From Alopecurus myosuroides (taxonomy: Eukaryota; Streptophyta; Magnoliopsida; Poales; Poaceae), in NCBI GenBank assembly GCA_028641055.1, contig CM054063.1:176954756-177018755 (forward strand): DNA of 64,000 bases, read 5' to 3'. The notes beneath the pieces were generated by a model. That model did no database searches and was not told the origin of the DNA. It saw only the letters and a program-made list of their open reading frames with translations. The position numbers and the translations under genes are program-made. The stretch's first letter is position 1; each line of letters opens with the position of its first letter. Below, piece by piece: positions 1 to 10,084 of this stretch.

Positions 1-1183
1 AGCGTCTTGGGTCTTCATGTTTTGGCACGTACATTTTTGTTGCTTAATTTTTTTAGGGTTGTCTTCCTTATAGGTGTCTTCTTTTCAAGTTGTATATTAT
101 TTCTGAATCTTATCTATGATTCAAATGATAGAAATGTGAAAAATTATTGAGTTTTCATTTTTAGACTTGAATCCTCAGCTTATTTTCTAAGTCGTATGTT
201 TTGCTTATGAGTTTTCATCTTTCACTCGTAATGTCTTCAATTTTTTTAGTGGTCATACTCATGGAGGTTAAACCAACACCTAGGGACTAAATATGTGTAT
301 ACTCAGCAGTGCATTAGTCTCGTTTAAAGTGCACTAGATAAACTTTCACCCCGCGTCGGACCCCACCGACGTCGTCGTTGCTTCACCTCTGGCGGCGAGC
401 ACTCACGCTCAGGTTCGGTGGGCTAATACTGTTGTGTCAATCCTCAAACGTGATGAATTTGTGGGCGACACTCGGGTCATATGTGAAGCACTGCAATCAT
501 CGACTCTCTTATTGGCCCCATTGTCTCCGATCGGTACTTCTCCCTCGCACCATCGATGGATCCTCCATGCACCCCACCGTCGAAGACATTAGATATAAGA
601 AAAATACCTTCATCCCCCTTGGATCCACATTCCACACCCATAACAGTCGTATTCCTCTTGCGCGATAGATCTTTTATTGCCGCCTTCCTGCTAGGTGTAT
701 ACACGCCAGTGGAGCGATCAACCTCGCCCGCGACGACTTCTCTCGCGGCAATCTCTACTACCGTCGCGTCCTAGGATGGGTGTTTCGTGTTTGATGATTT
801 CAATAGATGGGATGATGTAGACGTTGGATATTGACTCCTGATGTTGTTGTCCGTATGTGCCAATAGACTGGTCAGCTTGCCTGGCGACTGGATTAGCATC
901 CTAGAGGGGAGTAATCGAATACTGGAGGGGCATTGCTTGGTCGTGAGCGACAGCATTAGTGTTAGCTGGGACTCTAGATATTATGGTCATGTAAGAAATT
1001 CCCTTGTCTCTTTTCGTGCCATCTTGCTAGGTAGTATATCACTATAGACCACGTAACCACGTGTACATGTGGCTAGTGCCATACATACTCATGGTTTACA
1101 AGGCAATGCGAGACTTATGCCCGTTAATCCCCGCTCAAAGTGGATTGGATGGGGCTTTGACTTCATAAGGGATTTAATCCCGC
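1..1183. other. Unassigned flanking DNA, no gene recognised
   Basis: Positions 1-340 are AT-rich with T-runs. Positions 345-780 are richer in GC and CG dinucleotides, then composition falls again. The open frames are short (under 100 codons), overlap on both strands and look like no family I know. The stretch could be a decayed gene fragment or an old transposon; nothing in it decides between these. No terminal repeats or polyA tails were found. Confidence 0.4.
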
Positions 1184-1373
1184 TTAGGGCTTGTTAGGTT
1201 GCATGAGGGATAAACGAGATTGAGATGGATTAGTGGGGATTAAATCCCATCTAAGTCAAATTCCCCCACTTCCCCTCCAAACCACTCTAATCCATCTGGG
1301 GAGTGGATTAACCGAACAAGGCCTCGGTCCATGACAATCCCCTCCAAACCCCACCACACCAAACAAGGGCTTG
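1184..1373. mobile_element. MITE-like palindromic element (hAT-like ends)
   Basis: The left end reads AGGGCTTGTTAGGTTG. Reverse-complement matches lie at about 1306-1325 (AGGCCTTGTTCGGTTA) and again at about 1358-1372 (AGCCCTTGTTTGG). Between them, GGATTAGTGGGGATTAAATCC and its partner near 1285-1315 form further inverted repeats, so the whole region can fold. Ends of the type GGGCTTGTT-GGTT are common on small non-autonomous hAT-type elements of grasses. Two alternative right ends suggest either a nested pair or one element with a duplicated terminus. No clean 8-bp target duplication was found, so the family call is tentative. Confidence 0.45.
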
Positions 1374-1884
1374 TAGTGTGTTTTGCTACCAATGCTGCTG
1401 CTTGCATTCCTGAATCGCAATTGTTTTGTGGCTCGTGTTGAGTCCAAAAAATAATTGATAGCTTAAGGCTACAAAAATATTTGTGAAAAATAGAGCAAAA
1501 TGTATAATTATTTGATATCAGTTGGTGGTGCATATGACCTCTACTGCACCTCGTCTCCTCACGTAGATTTGTTACTAGATAACAACTCTCCCTTTTACTT
1601 ATAGCTAAGTTACTTGGCAATACTTAAGATCGCACACGAACAAGTCAAATCCCACTTGGTTTTGGATGAATATGGAATAAGGCGCAACTATTTTATTAGT
1701 ATGAAGCTCAATCATCATCCATTTCAGTCCAGGTTTAAACATGAAACCAAACCAACATGAAACCAATCTGTCGTTACTAACTAGATAATACCCCGCGCGT
1801 TGTTGCGGGAAGATATATATGCTATGCAAAAGAAACACCGCAGTAAACATCAATCAGACAACTTGGTTGACTCCATGGACGACA
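1374..1884. other. Unassigned AT-rich DNA
   Basis: No coding capacity was recognised. Near 1790-1810 there is a short GC patch (CCCCGCGCG followed by TTGCGGG) that forms a weak inverted repeat. The stretch separates the MITE-like element from the decayed Copia LTR. Confidence 0.35.
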
Positions 1885-2745
1885 TGTTGGATGTGTGTCC
1901 AAGAGATAGTAATATACATTTGTTTCATGATTAAAGTATTATGTTTTTTATGCTATAACTGTTATTACTGAATATGAGACTTAGAGAAACGTAAACACAA
2001 TGTTACACCATTTGTCATGTCTAACAGACAAACTTGTTAAGATGACCATATTTTTCTGGTCATGGACAGATGTTTTGTGAATATTAACAAGGGCACTTTA
2101 TTGTTTCAACATAGTGGCTGGGTAGACCCAAGTATTTGAGATACAACGATATTTGTTTTGGTAAATATTATCGTCATTAGATGTTTTTTTTGAAACTTCA
2201 TTAGATGGTTGTTTTGTTTACTTCCTTGGACCATGAGAATATCCAATGATGTTTACCGTAAGGGTCATTTTGGTATAGTCAAGTATCACACCATAAGTTG
2301 GGTGATAAAAGGGCTAACACTGGTGTTCACAGAAGTATTCATTTATTGTGATAGTTCAAGATTGGGAATTACTCCTCAAGTTAATAGAGAGATACATCCA
2401 AGATCCACTCGGTGAAATAGTATCGGTAAATAAGTCTACGCAAATAAGGACATGACACTAGTCATGGGAATACTATGACACGGTAACGAGTAAAAGGAAT
2501 CGTACCGGATATCAAGAATAATGTGATAAGGTGATTAAAAAGTTTAATCATGGTCTTATCATTTATCTCATCCCGAGGTATTGATTGGTATCATGAAGTA
2601 ATGGGAACATACTTAAGAAACCAACAGGTTCAAAAGTTTTCTGCGTATAACTCGTAGGAATCAATATGGACGTCCATGGTCCCGATGTTGATTATTGATT
2701 AGGAAAGGAGTTTCCTAATCATGTCTACTTATTATCATGGAAAAA
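1885..2745 (+). mobile_element. Degenerate Copia LTR remnant (BARE/Angela-like)
   Basis: It starts with TGTTGGATGTGTGTCC and has colinear patches of similarity to the better preserved Copia LTR at 61740-63390. These are: the AGATAGTAATA block after the start; ACCATGAGAATATC near 2230 (ACCATGAAATCATG there); TCACACCATAA near 2286; GGTAACGAGTAAAAG near 2481; and GATGTTGATTATTGATTAGGAAAGGAG near 2690, which equals the GTTGATTATTGATCGGAGAGGAG block near 62510. The 3' end, primer site and coding region are absent. It is an old, truncated copy, and its exact right edge is uncertain. Confidence 0.5.
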
Positions 2746-3082
2746 AACTAAACACAAGCTGAATCAATAGAGGCCAACCGTCGCGCCTCCACGTCGCCCA
2801 CTACGTGCGAGAATCGAGGGCCTTTACTGAAATTGTCTAGATTACCGTGGCCTGACCGGTCAAAGCCTGGTCAAAGGCCACTTGGGCCAGCTATCTCTGA
2901 CGGTATAGGTACGCTCGTGTGGCGTCTTGTCATCTATGATGTCACGGTTGATGAACTCACCTGACGAAAAGCTTTCGAGTGATCGGGAAATATCATTCGA
3001 GGTTTTGATTGTCTCGTACGAGGTATATGAAGTCCTTAGGGGGGTCCACGAGTCAAAAAAATCATCTATGGCCCGTACCTGG
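2746..3082. other. Unassigned spacer before element C
   Basis: A mixed-composition stretch between the Copia LTR remnant and the LTR of element C. It could be the diverged end of that remnant. No gene, tail or terminal repeat was recognised. Bases 3078-3082 (CCTGG) immediately flank element C, but no matching right-hand duplication lies in the window. Confidence 0.35.
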
Positions 3083-4067
3083 TGAAAGTGCATGGTTCCC
3101 CCATATGTGGTTTTGGTAATTAATGACAATCCTTATGGACTAATGTTTGCATTGAGATATTCTTGTAGGTTTTTCCATTGGCACCACTTGAACTCCATGT
3201 GTTGGATTAAAGGTTGGATGATCTTTGTGAACTAACCCATGATACATGCATGTGTAGCATCTTTGTGGGTTAGGTATCTTCCCATGGGTTTGCATCAAAA
3301 TGGATATTTCATATAGCCCATGGAATATGACGACAAGTGGGGATCATCATCAAGTGTGTGGTGTGCAAGTTCAATATGAGCATCAAGAAGATTTCATATG
3401 CTTGAAGCTTGACACTCATATGGATATTATGGTTAAGAGAATATGAGAAGCTCTCCCATATTATCTTATGGGGGAGAACCTTACAAGTCTTCACGAAGCG
3501 AAGCGCAATCAAGAAAGGTGGTCCAACTTGAGATGATTAAGATCGTCGTCATATAGCTCAAGTGAATTGCGCAAGGCAAATGTATCATCTTGATAGGATT
3601 TCTATTTTACCGGTCTCATTATGTTAGTTGGGAGACCGAATTATAGGGTAGATAACCGTTCTCTCAAGAGAGGCTCTCGAATGAGTAGCTTGATCGTATC
3701 GTCCGTAGAGATCTCAAACCTTTGCATACTTGGCATCATACTTCTTGTTTATTATTTGGGTTTTCTAGATGTGTGGTTTTAGATCTTTTCATTTTCTATA
3801 CGGCAAGCTCAAGTTCAACAAAAAAGGTTTTCGTATGAAAAACTTATCGCGTTTTTGTTGTTGGAGGTTTTACTGGTTTTCTTTATAGATAGGTCAAACC
3901 TTTCATCATTTGGTTTTATCCTCCCATGTTGGAATATGATATTTATCTTCATATTCTTATAGTTCACATTGTTGCGATTTCAACGAGCCCAAGAACATCA
4001 AAAATGGAGTTTGTATGCAAAAGTTATGACTATTTTTGTACCGGAGGTTTGCAGGTTTTCCCAGCAG

Positions 4068-4231
4068 CGGTAGTACCGGTGCCGGCACCGTTAAATACCC
4101 ATTCGGTATGTAAGTGGAGGTAGTACCGGTGGTTCCATCGGTAGTACCGCTGCCTGGGGCAGTTTTTCACCCGTTGGTGCTCCTAACTCACCCAGGGGGC
4201 GGTAGTACAGGTGGTTTGAGCGGCAGTACCG
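4068..4231. repeat. Cluster of CGGTAGTACCG near-palindromes
   Basis: Five copies of an 11-base motif, CGGTA-G-TACCG or one-base variants, at 4068, 4118, 4139, 4200 and 4221. Each has complementary 5-base arms around one central base (two copies have one changed base). The cluster lies 46-209 bases upstream of the TATA-like box of the LTR, a position that fits upstream regulatory sites. Function is inferred from position only. Confidence 0.6.
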
Positions 4232-4276
4232 CCCCTGCGCGTTCTTGCCCCTCAACGGTTGGATATTTGGGTGACC

Positions 4277-4285
4277 TATTTAAGG
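4277..4285 (+). promoter_or_regulatory. TATA-like box of LTR C
   Basis: TATTTAAGG at 4277-4285 is followed by a pyrimidine-rich stretch. It lies about 0.97 kb before the LTR end, a plausible position for a retrotransposon core promoter. Confidence 0.45.
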
Positions 4286-5250
4286 GGTCTTCTTCCCCAA
4301 TAGTTCTCTAACTCTTTGGGCAAGTTTGACCTCCATTGTTTACCTCCAAAATCTTGGTATCTCTCAATCCCTCCAATGATTCTTGCTTCCACTTGAGGGA
4401 AAAGAGTGAGAAGATCTAGATCTACAACTCCACCAATCAATCCTTTCTCTTTGTGAGGGGAACCTATTAGATCTAGATCTTGGGGATCCATTTGTTGATT
4501 TCCTTGTTCTTCCTCACATATTCCTCCATGGCATTTGTTGCTTTGGTGGGATTTGTGAGTGGAGGACTTTGACCACTTTGTGTGTTCTTGTCATTGCATT
4601 AGGTGCATCGGTTTGAGTTCTCCACAGTGATACGTGGAAGTGAAGTTTGAGAAGTTTGTTACTCTTGGGTGCTTGGCACCAGGGAGCTTGTTACTCTTGG
4701 GTGCTTGACACCGGAGAGATTGTTAGTGCTTCGATCTTCACCTTGTTGCAAGAAGCTTCGTTGAGAGCCTCCAATTGAGTTATGGAGATAACCTCAACCT
4801 TGTGTAAGGTTTATCACCGCCTTCAAGATGACCTCATAGTGGAAACGAGCATCTCCCTCGTCGGAGAAGCTCAAAGAGAATAGGGTGAGCACAACCGTGT
4901 GTTGGGGTTCCTTGACGGCTCCATACCCCTCCAACGAATACGTACTTCCCTTGGTAAGGAACTTCGGTAATCACATCGGTGTCTCCTTGTGCTTCGGTTA
5001 TTTCTATCCCCTATCTTGTTACTTATGCATTTCTCTTTGTGATAGCCATCGTGCTTGAAGTAATCTATCACTTTGTTGTATTCCTTGCCTAGCATAAGTT
5101 GTTGGTGCACATAGGTAAACCTAGCTTGTATAAGTTTTGTGCTTGATAAATTAAACGCTAGATTTATTCCTCATTTATTCAAGCCTAAATCTTAATTATT
5201 TTAAAGCACCTATTCATCCACCCCCCTCTAGGCGACATCCTACTCTCAAT

Positions 5251-5262
5251 TGGTATCCGAGC
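5251..5262 (+). other. Primer binding site of element C (initiator-Met tRNA)
   Basis: TGGTATCCGAGC begins 3 bases after the LTR end. It matches the complement of the initiator-Met tRNA 3' end (TGGTATCAGAGC) with one change. Confidence 0.8.
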
Positions 5263-5300
5263 AAAGTCTCTCATTGTTAGGCTTCACCACCTTGAGAGTA

Positions 5301-6864
5301 ATGATGTCGCTTAGTGAATTAGTGCACGATCCCACATTTCATTTCGATGGCAAAAACTATGATGGTTGGAAATTTCGCATGCTCATTTATTTTCGGGTTA
5401 TGGACCCACATATGGAGCAAATTGTAGAGATGGGTTTTTCTCCTCCAAAGGATCCTCAAAATCCAACTCTAGAGGGAGAGAAAACTGATCTCTCGATGCT
5501 CTTGTTATTAATGTGTTTTTCCTTCTTGTGAGCCTTGTAGTTATTAAACCACTCTTTCCTCTTCGGAATGCTCATGAGTTATGGACAAAGCTTCAATATA
5601 AATATGGTGTGTCCAATAATGAAGAGGGTGATTGTTCTGCCTCCGCTTCCATTCGTGATGAATTCTCAACTTCTTCTACTTCACCAAAATGTGGCAAGCC
5701 ACAAACTAATGAGATTGTGAGTAGTGATAGGTTTTTCAATAATGATAGTGAGCTTATTATTGATGATTATTCATATCTATCTTATTGCCATGCCTCTTCT
5801 TTAGACTTAAACACAACTAGCACCAAAAATGTTTTACATGCTTGTGTTGAAAGTCCGTGCATATCATGTGAACATGGCTTGTCTAAATCTCATTATGATA
5901 TGCTTTCTTTATCTTGTTCCCATGATAAAAATGATTGTGTTTCCTATAGTCTTTGTGTGGCTAACAATGTAAAGGAAGCCCAAATCTCTATGGAGCAAGA
6001 TGTGGACTTGAGTGGTGCCTCAAGTATTGTTTCATCATCTTCTACCATGTTTTGCCTTATGGCCAAGGATTCAAAGGTAACTTCTACTTTGAACCACAAT
6101 ATATCTCATGATGATAGAGATGAGTGGATAACTTTGTGGTTAGCAAGCCTTGATGGTGATACCAAGGAAAATGTGAGTGCTCTCTTAGAACAACTTGATG
6201 AGGCTAAATCTCTTGTAGATGAAAAGGAGAAGATCATCATGATTTTGGAAGGTCAAAATGGTGGTCATTACATCAAAGACAAAGAGTTTGGAAAGGCTTT
6301 TGAGAAAGAGCGCTCCCGTAGATCTTCTCTTGAAGAGAAACTATCTAGTCTATAAGATAATTTTGCTATTTGTGTTCCTAAGCTTAGAAGGGACAATGAA
6401 TTATCTCTTGCTCTTGCTAATGACCTCAAAGCTAAAAATTATGATGCTTGTGCTACTAGCTCTATTTTTTGCGAAGTGTCTACATTAAAGGAGAATGTTG
6501 AGATGCGTACTCAACTTGAGTTGCTAACTAGTAATTATGGGAAATTGGAAGAAACTCATGAAAATCTCTCAAGGTCATATGAGGATCTTCTAGTCTCCCA
6601 TGAGAGGCTAAAGTTAGCACAAGAGGCTATTTCTTCTAAGATAACATCTTGTGAGCCTCATGTGGACAAAGGCACAACATCTACGCTAAACGGTATATCA
6701 CCTTGTGCTAGTCCTAGTAATTCATCCATTCATAATGTTTCCACATCTTGTGATGAATTGCTTTCCATGCCTTGTTTCTCTAATAATGACGCATCTACTT
6801 CCTCTACCTCTTGTGTTGATACTAACCATGTAGAGGGAATCAAAGAGCTCAAGGCCCAAGTCAC
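5301..6864 (+). pseudogene. gag: Copia-like gag of element C, broken and truncated
   Basis: The N-terminus (from ATG 5301/5304) has the motif HFDGKNYDGWKFRM, typical of the UBN2/DUF4219-type gag domain of plant Copia elements, where a capsid-like domain packages element RNA. A frameshift near 5495-5515 moves the frame; the second part, with HELWTKLQYKYGVS, runs on from 5513. One in-frame TAA at 6353-6355 interrupts an otherwise continuous frame of about 450 codons. Residues after about codon 220 of the second part are rich in E, K, L and D and look like coiled coil (EEKLSSL, LTSNYGKLEETHENLS). A Ser/Cys-rich middle (SCSHDKND) is not a complete zinc knuckle. The frame is cut at 6864 by insertion of element A, and the remainder was not found here. 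Confidence 0.7.
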
Positions 6865-7126
6865 TGATACGTCATAAACGTATCCATAATTTCCAATGTT
6901 CCATGTTGTTTTCATACTATATGATACATGTTTCCTATACACTTCATGCCATTTTTATTGATTTTCTAGGACTAACCTATTGACAAGATGCCACAGAGCC
7001 AGTTCTCGTTTTCTGCTATTTTTTATTTCAGAAAATTTGTTCTCGAAATATTCTTGGAATTGGACGATTCGAAAACCAAAAGTCTTAGAAAGTCGTCACG
7101 CACATGAGTCCGGAGGGGGCCATATG
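6865..7126 (+). repeat. Element A (Athila-type Gypsy), 5' LTR, left part
   Basis: It starts TGATACGTCATAAACGTATCC, an opening common to large Triticeae Gypsy LTRs, directly inside the gag of element C. The 5 bases before it are GTCAC; the right-hand duplicate is not in the window. The LTR is split by element F after 262 bases and resumes at 23078. The reassembled length is about 1.6 kb. Confidence 0.75.
7122..7126. repeat. Left target-site duplication of element F (ATATG)
   Basis: ATATG immediately precedes the first TG of F and is repeated exactly at 23078-23082 after the last CA of F. Confidence 0.9.
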
Positions 7127-7922
7127 TGTAACAGCCCAAGTATGAAAACCATCCCCTTAGAATGTTTGTTGCATGTTTATTTAAGTATTGCATCATGTCA
7201 TCATATTGTTTCCATGTTGTTTGCTTTTGTTTCTAAATTGTTGCACTTGTTTTCCACTGTTATCACAACTCAAATTCAAACCTTATTCAAACAATGGTTT
7301 CATACTTGTTCTGTTACAACTTTTTGAATAAGAATCACAACTAAAAACAACCAATTTGTTTCATGTTTTGCCATAGTGATCACTTGTGAAGATGATGGTT
7401 TTAAATCAATCATTTAATTCCACAAACACATTTAAAATCTCAAATCAAAGCACCAAAACAGAACCATTTTGAAATCATGTTGTTAGCAAAACAAATCAAC
7501 TCAATTTGTCTATTTTACCATAGGGGTTACCCTATTTTAATGTTGGTTTTTATTAATGATCTTTAATAATAAAAATTTCACCTAAATTCGTTTTAATTTC
7601 AAACAGCAAACAAAACTCAAACTTTTTGTAAGTAAAAGTTAACAACTGTTTGCAATTGTCCTAAAGAACTCCCTCAAATTTTTCCAATTTTTTCTTGAAC
7701 CTAAAAGCTACCTTTTTCTTCCATTTGGGTTTCAGCAAAAAAAAAAATAAGTTGGAGCAAAATATTAAAAAGAGAGAGAGAGCAGCAGAGGGCCCAAGCC
7801 CACCTATCTTTCCCCTCTGGCCCGATACCCCCCTCCTATCTTCTTCTTCGTACGGCACTACATCAGACATGTCCACGTATGTTCAGAGGTACAGGCAACG
7901 GCCATCCTTCTCCCCCTCCTCC

Positions 7923-8263
7923 TATATCTATGCCCTAGGGCTCCTGCCAACCCTAACCCTAATCTCCTTCTCCCTCCTCCTCTTTCTCCCCGCCGTTTTC
8001 CTTCTCTCTTCCTCCCTCTGCCTCTTCTCTCTGTAACACTGTAACTGAACCAACCTGTACCATCTCCTCCTCCACTCCGGTGATCACCGGCGTTCGGGGC
8101 CCCTCCGGCCGCGGCGAGGACGGGAATGGAAAGCCCCCGCCGCGGGCTCCCTCTCCACCCCCTCGGCTTGGGCGGGGACGCACCGGAGCGCCGCCGCCGT
8201 CCGCTCCAAGCCGCGGCCGTCTCCCTGCTCCAACCCGTCCGCCTCCTGTCGAGCACCCGAGGT
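7923..8263 (+). promoter_or_regulatory. Gene-like promoter, leader and splice-donor site in LTR1 of F
   Basis: TATATCTA (7923-7930) is followed by the telobox AACCCTAACCCTAA (7949-7962), a strongly pyrimidine-rich leader (7963-8035), a GC-rich segment and GAG|GTGAGG at 8261/8262. Teloboxes and CT-rich leaders are typical of plant housekeeping-gene 5' regions. Element E has the same order (TATATCTA 44248, AACCCTAGG 44276, AAG|GTGAGC 44607/44608) although the surrounding sequence is diverged. Copies in LTR2 and LTR3 lie 5612 and 11228 bases downstream. The transcription start and splicing are inferred, not observed. Confidence 0.4.
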
Positions 8264-8477
8264 GAGGCCGCCCCTCGACCCATCTCCCCCTCGCTCGCCT
8301 CCCTCTATCTCCCTCCCCTCGCAGCTCCCTCACGCCGCACACGGCGCCCTCAGGCGCGAGCAACCAGCAGCGATCGCTGCCTGCTCTTCATGTACGTGCG
8401 ATTCAGTCCAGTTTCAGAAAACAGCCCGCTGGCAGAACCCCTTACCCCCCGCAGTCCACCTCCTTTCACAAACACAG

Positions 8478-8540
8478 CATCAGCCCATCTGGTCCACCCC
8501 CTAGCGCGCACTCCCCACGTCCCAGGTTCGATTCCCAGCC
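8478..8540 (+). other. tRNA-like B-box segment (module 1) in LTR1 of F
   Basis: A perfect B box, GGTTCGATTCC (8525-8535), lies downstream of an A-box-like CAGCCCATCTGG (8481-8492) at normal tRNA-like spacing. The T-arm stem is poor, so this module is weaker than module 2. It could be a decayed tRNA-derived SINE fragment. Confidence 0.4.
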
Positions 8541-8635
8541 CCCCACTCTTTTCTGCTCCATTTTTCGTTTTAATTCAGTTACACCCGCGGGCGACAGCTT
8601 AACCTTCCTAGTTCCCTGTATCTATCACGAGTCCA

Positions 8636-8705
8636 GCAGCTACCCTACTGGTTAGCCCCTTGTGCGCGCACTAGAGGTGAGGGGTTCGAGTTCCCCCTCC
8701 ACCCA
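8636..8705 (+). other. tRNA-like module 2 in LTR1 of F (pol III A/B boxes)
   Basis: CTACCCTACTGGTTAG (8640-8655) resembles a D arm/A box. GGTTCGAGTTCC (8683-8694) is a near-consensus B box inside a T-arm-like hairpin (GAGGGG...CCCCTC). The matching module in element E (44837-44895) has a perfect 7-bp T-stem. There is no acceptor stem, so this is not a functional tRNA gene; a tRNA-derived or SINE-like relic fits better. LTR2 and LTR3 carry the same module near 14248 and 19864. Confidence 0.5.
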
Positions 8706-8859
8706 TTAAAACAGAACTTTTTATTTCCTTTATTTTGGTACAGCAACCTCACAGAAATTACATCCAGGCCCCTGGTAATTAAACCTAGATCCCTGAAAAA
8801 TATTTCTAAATCCCTAGATGTAATAAAAATGGCAGATTGCACCTCAATTTTGTAAATTG

Positions 8860-9645
8860 CATAAGAAATTCATCCCAACTCCAATTTTAACTTTTTAAAT
8901 ATGTTTTCTGTCCCAAATTAAATGTTCTATCCAAATATAAAATTTATTTCCTGTTTTGAATATTTTAAATTGGTGCAATATTTGAAAACTTGTCAAATTC
9001 ACTTAAACTTGCAAAATTCATAACTTGGGCATAAAAATTCCAAATTCCACAAACTAAATATGTTTTCCAATCAACTTTTCATGTACTTTCCAAATATAAA
9101 TTTTGTTTGATGTTTTGAATAATTTAAATTGCTGAAAACAACTGTTTCTTAATTATTGCATTTAAAATTGCCAAAATAATAACTTGCTCATTTTAAATCC
9201 AATTTCCACAAATGAAATATGTTTTCCATGCAAAATTAAACCCTCTTTCCAAATATAAAATTTGTTTCATGTTTTGAATAATTAAAATTGGTTAAATGAT
9301 TTAAACCTTGTTTAAATCATTTAATATTGTCAAATTCATAACTTGATCAAATCAAATTCCTTTGGGACATATAAAATATGTTTTCAAACCATCAAAGCAT
9401 AACCTTTTCAAATATGAACTTCACTCAATGTTTTGCACAAATAAAAACTCAAATAAGTTCATGTTTGAATTAAATTCATTTAATTCTTGCTTACACTTGT
9501 TTAATTCATAAATAATTTATTTGAAATCCTTTTTCAACAAGTGAAACATGCAATCCACCTAAAATTGTGTGTTCCTTTCAAATATAAACTTTGTTATTTG
9601 TTTTGAACACTTTAACTTGTTGAAAACAACAATTACTTGTGTGAC
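8860..9645 (+). repeat. Degenerate 159-bp tandem repeat, five units, in LTR1 of F
   Basis: The anchor CCAAATATAA (or one-base variants) occurs at 8931, 9090, 9249, 9408 and 9578, giving spacings of 159, 159, 159 and 170. Each unit carries, in order, an AATTCATAACTT-type block, an AATATGTTTTC block, the anchor and a TGTTTTGAATA block. LTR2 and LTR3 have the same five units at offsets of 5612 and 11228. Element E has only three (spacings 159 and 170), so whole units have been gained or lost. Confidence 0.8.
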
Positions 9646-9997
9646 ATGTTTTAAGTAACCAAACTTTCCAAACTTAATCAATGATTTCCAAAACTTGTTC
9701 CAATCCTTTTTCACTTGCATCTATCATTGTTATTTGTTGTTATTTTGTTGTTATCATCATGCATGCATCATGCTAACAACTCTCACATAATAATTAATTG
9801 TAAACCCTTTGTTTCCACTTATTTCAATGGATCTTTTCCATATGCAATCCAATTGCATATGGGTCCAATTAAATTGTGTTATCTTGTCAAGTAGTTTATT
9901 TTGATGCATCTATTAACTTGACATGCATCATCCCATGATTGTGCACTATGCCATGATATTGATTGTCTACCTTTTCTGCATTGCTTGTTTGCTTCTT

Positions 9998-10084
9998 CTC
10001 GGATATACGACGACGTTGAGACCGACGATACTTACGACATCCCTTCTAAGGAGTTAGCTCAGTACCAGGCTACTGGGTTTGCAG
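9998..10084 (+). other. Exon-like segment in LTR1 of F (acidic ORF)
   Basis: The frame through GATATACGACGACGTTGAG encodes YDDVETDDTYDIPSKE and stays open to TTTGCAG at 10084. It is followed by GCAAGT, a good match to a GC-type splice donor (AG|GCAAGT). The segment is conserved in element E (about 45892-45972), where 2 extra bases shift the frame. If spliced to 11313 the reading frame is maintained in F. It is unclear whether it is translated; a captured gene fragment is possible. Confidence 0.3.

Larger units (their letters stand above)
3083..5248 (+). repeat. 5' LTR of Copia-like element C
   Basis: A 2.17-kb long terminal repeat from TGAAAGTGCATGG to ...CTACTCTCA, with TG and CA ends. A primer site complementary to initiator-Met tRNA follows within 3 bases, and a gag reading frame starts about 50 bases downstream, which fixes orientation and the 3' boundary. 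Inside lie a cluster of GGTAGTACCG motifs (4068-4231) and a TATA-like box (4277-4285). The matching 3' LTR is not in the window because element A interrupts the gag and the rest of C lies elsewhere. The start is placed by the TG and the typical grass Copia opening; it is less certain than the end. Confidence 0.75.

Noticed and set aside
378..1047. Small genes in the GC-richer left end
   Set aside because: Short frames overlap on both strands, with no recognisable domain or consistent splice structure.
3309..3512. Minus-strand frames inside the LTR of element C
   Set aside because: Short, without homology, and embedded in an LTR read on the other strand.
7949..7962. Interstitial telomere repeat
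   Set aside because: Only two CCCTAA-type units next to a TATA-like box; a promoter telobox fits better.
7858..8602. Overlapping frames of 130-158 codons on both strands in the GC-rich part of F LTRs, repeated near 13470 and 19086
   Set aside because: They are Arg/Gly/Pro-rich products of GC-rich DNA, overlap on opposite strands and match no family. Repetition only reflects the LTR copies.
8860..9645. CRISPR-like regular repeats
   Set aside because: The units are long, degenerate and contiguous, in a plant retrotransposon LTR, with no spacers or cas genes.
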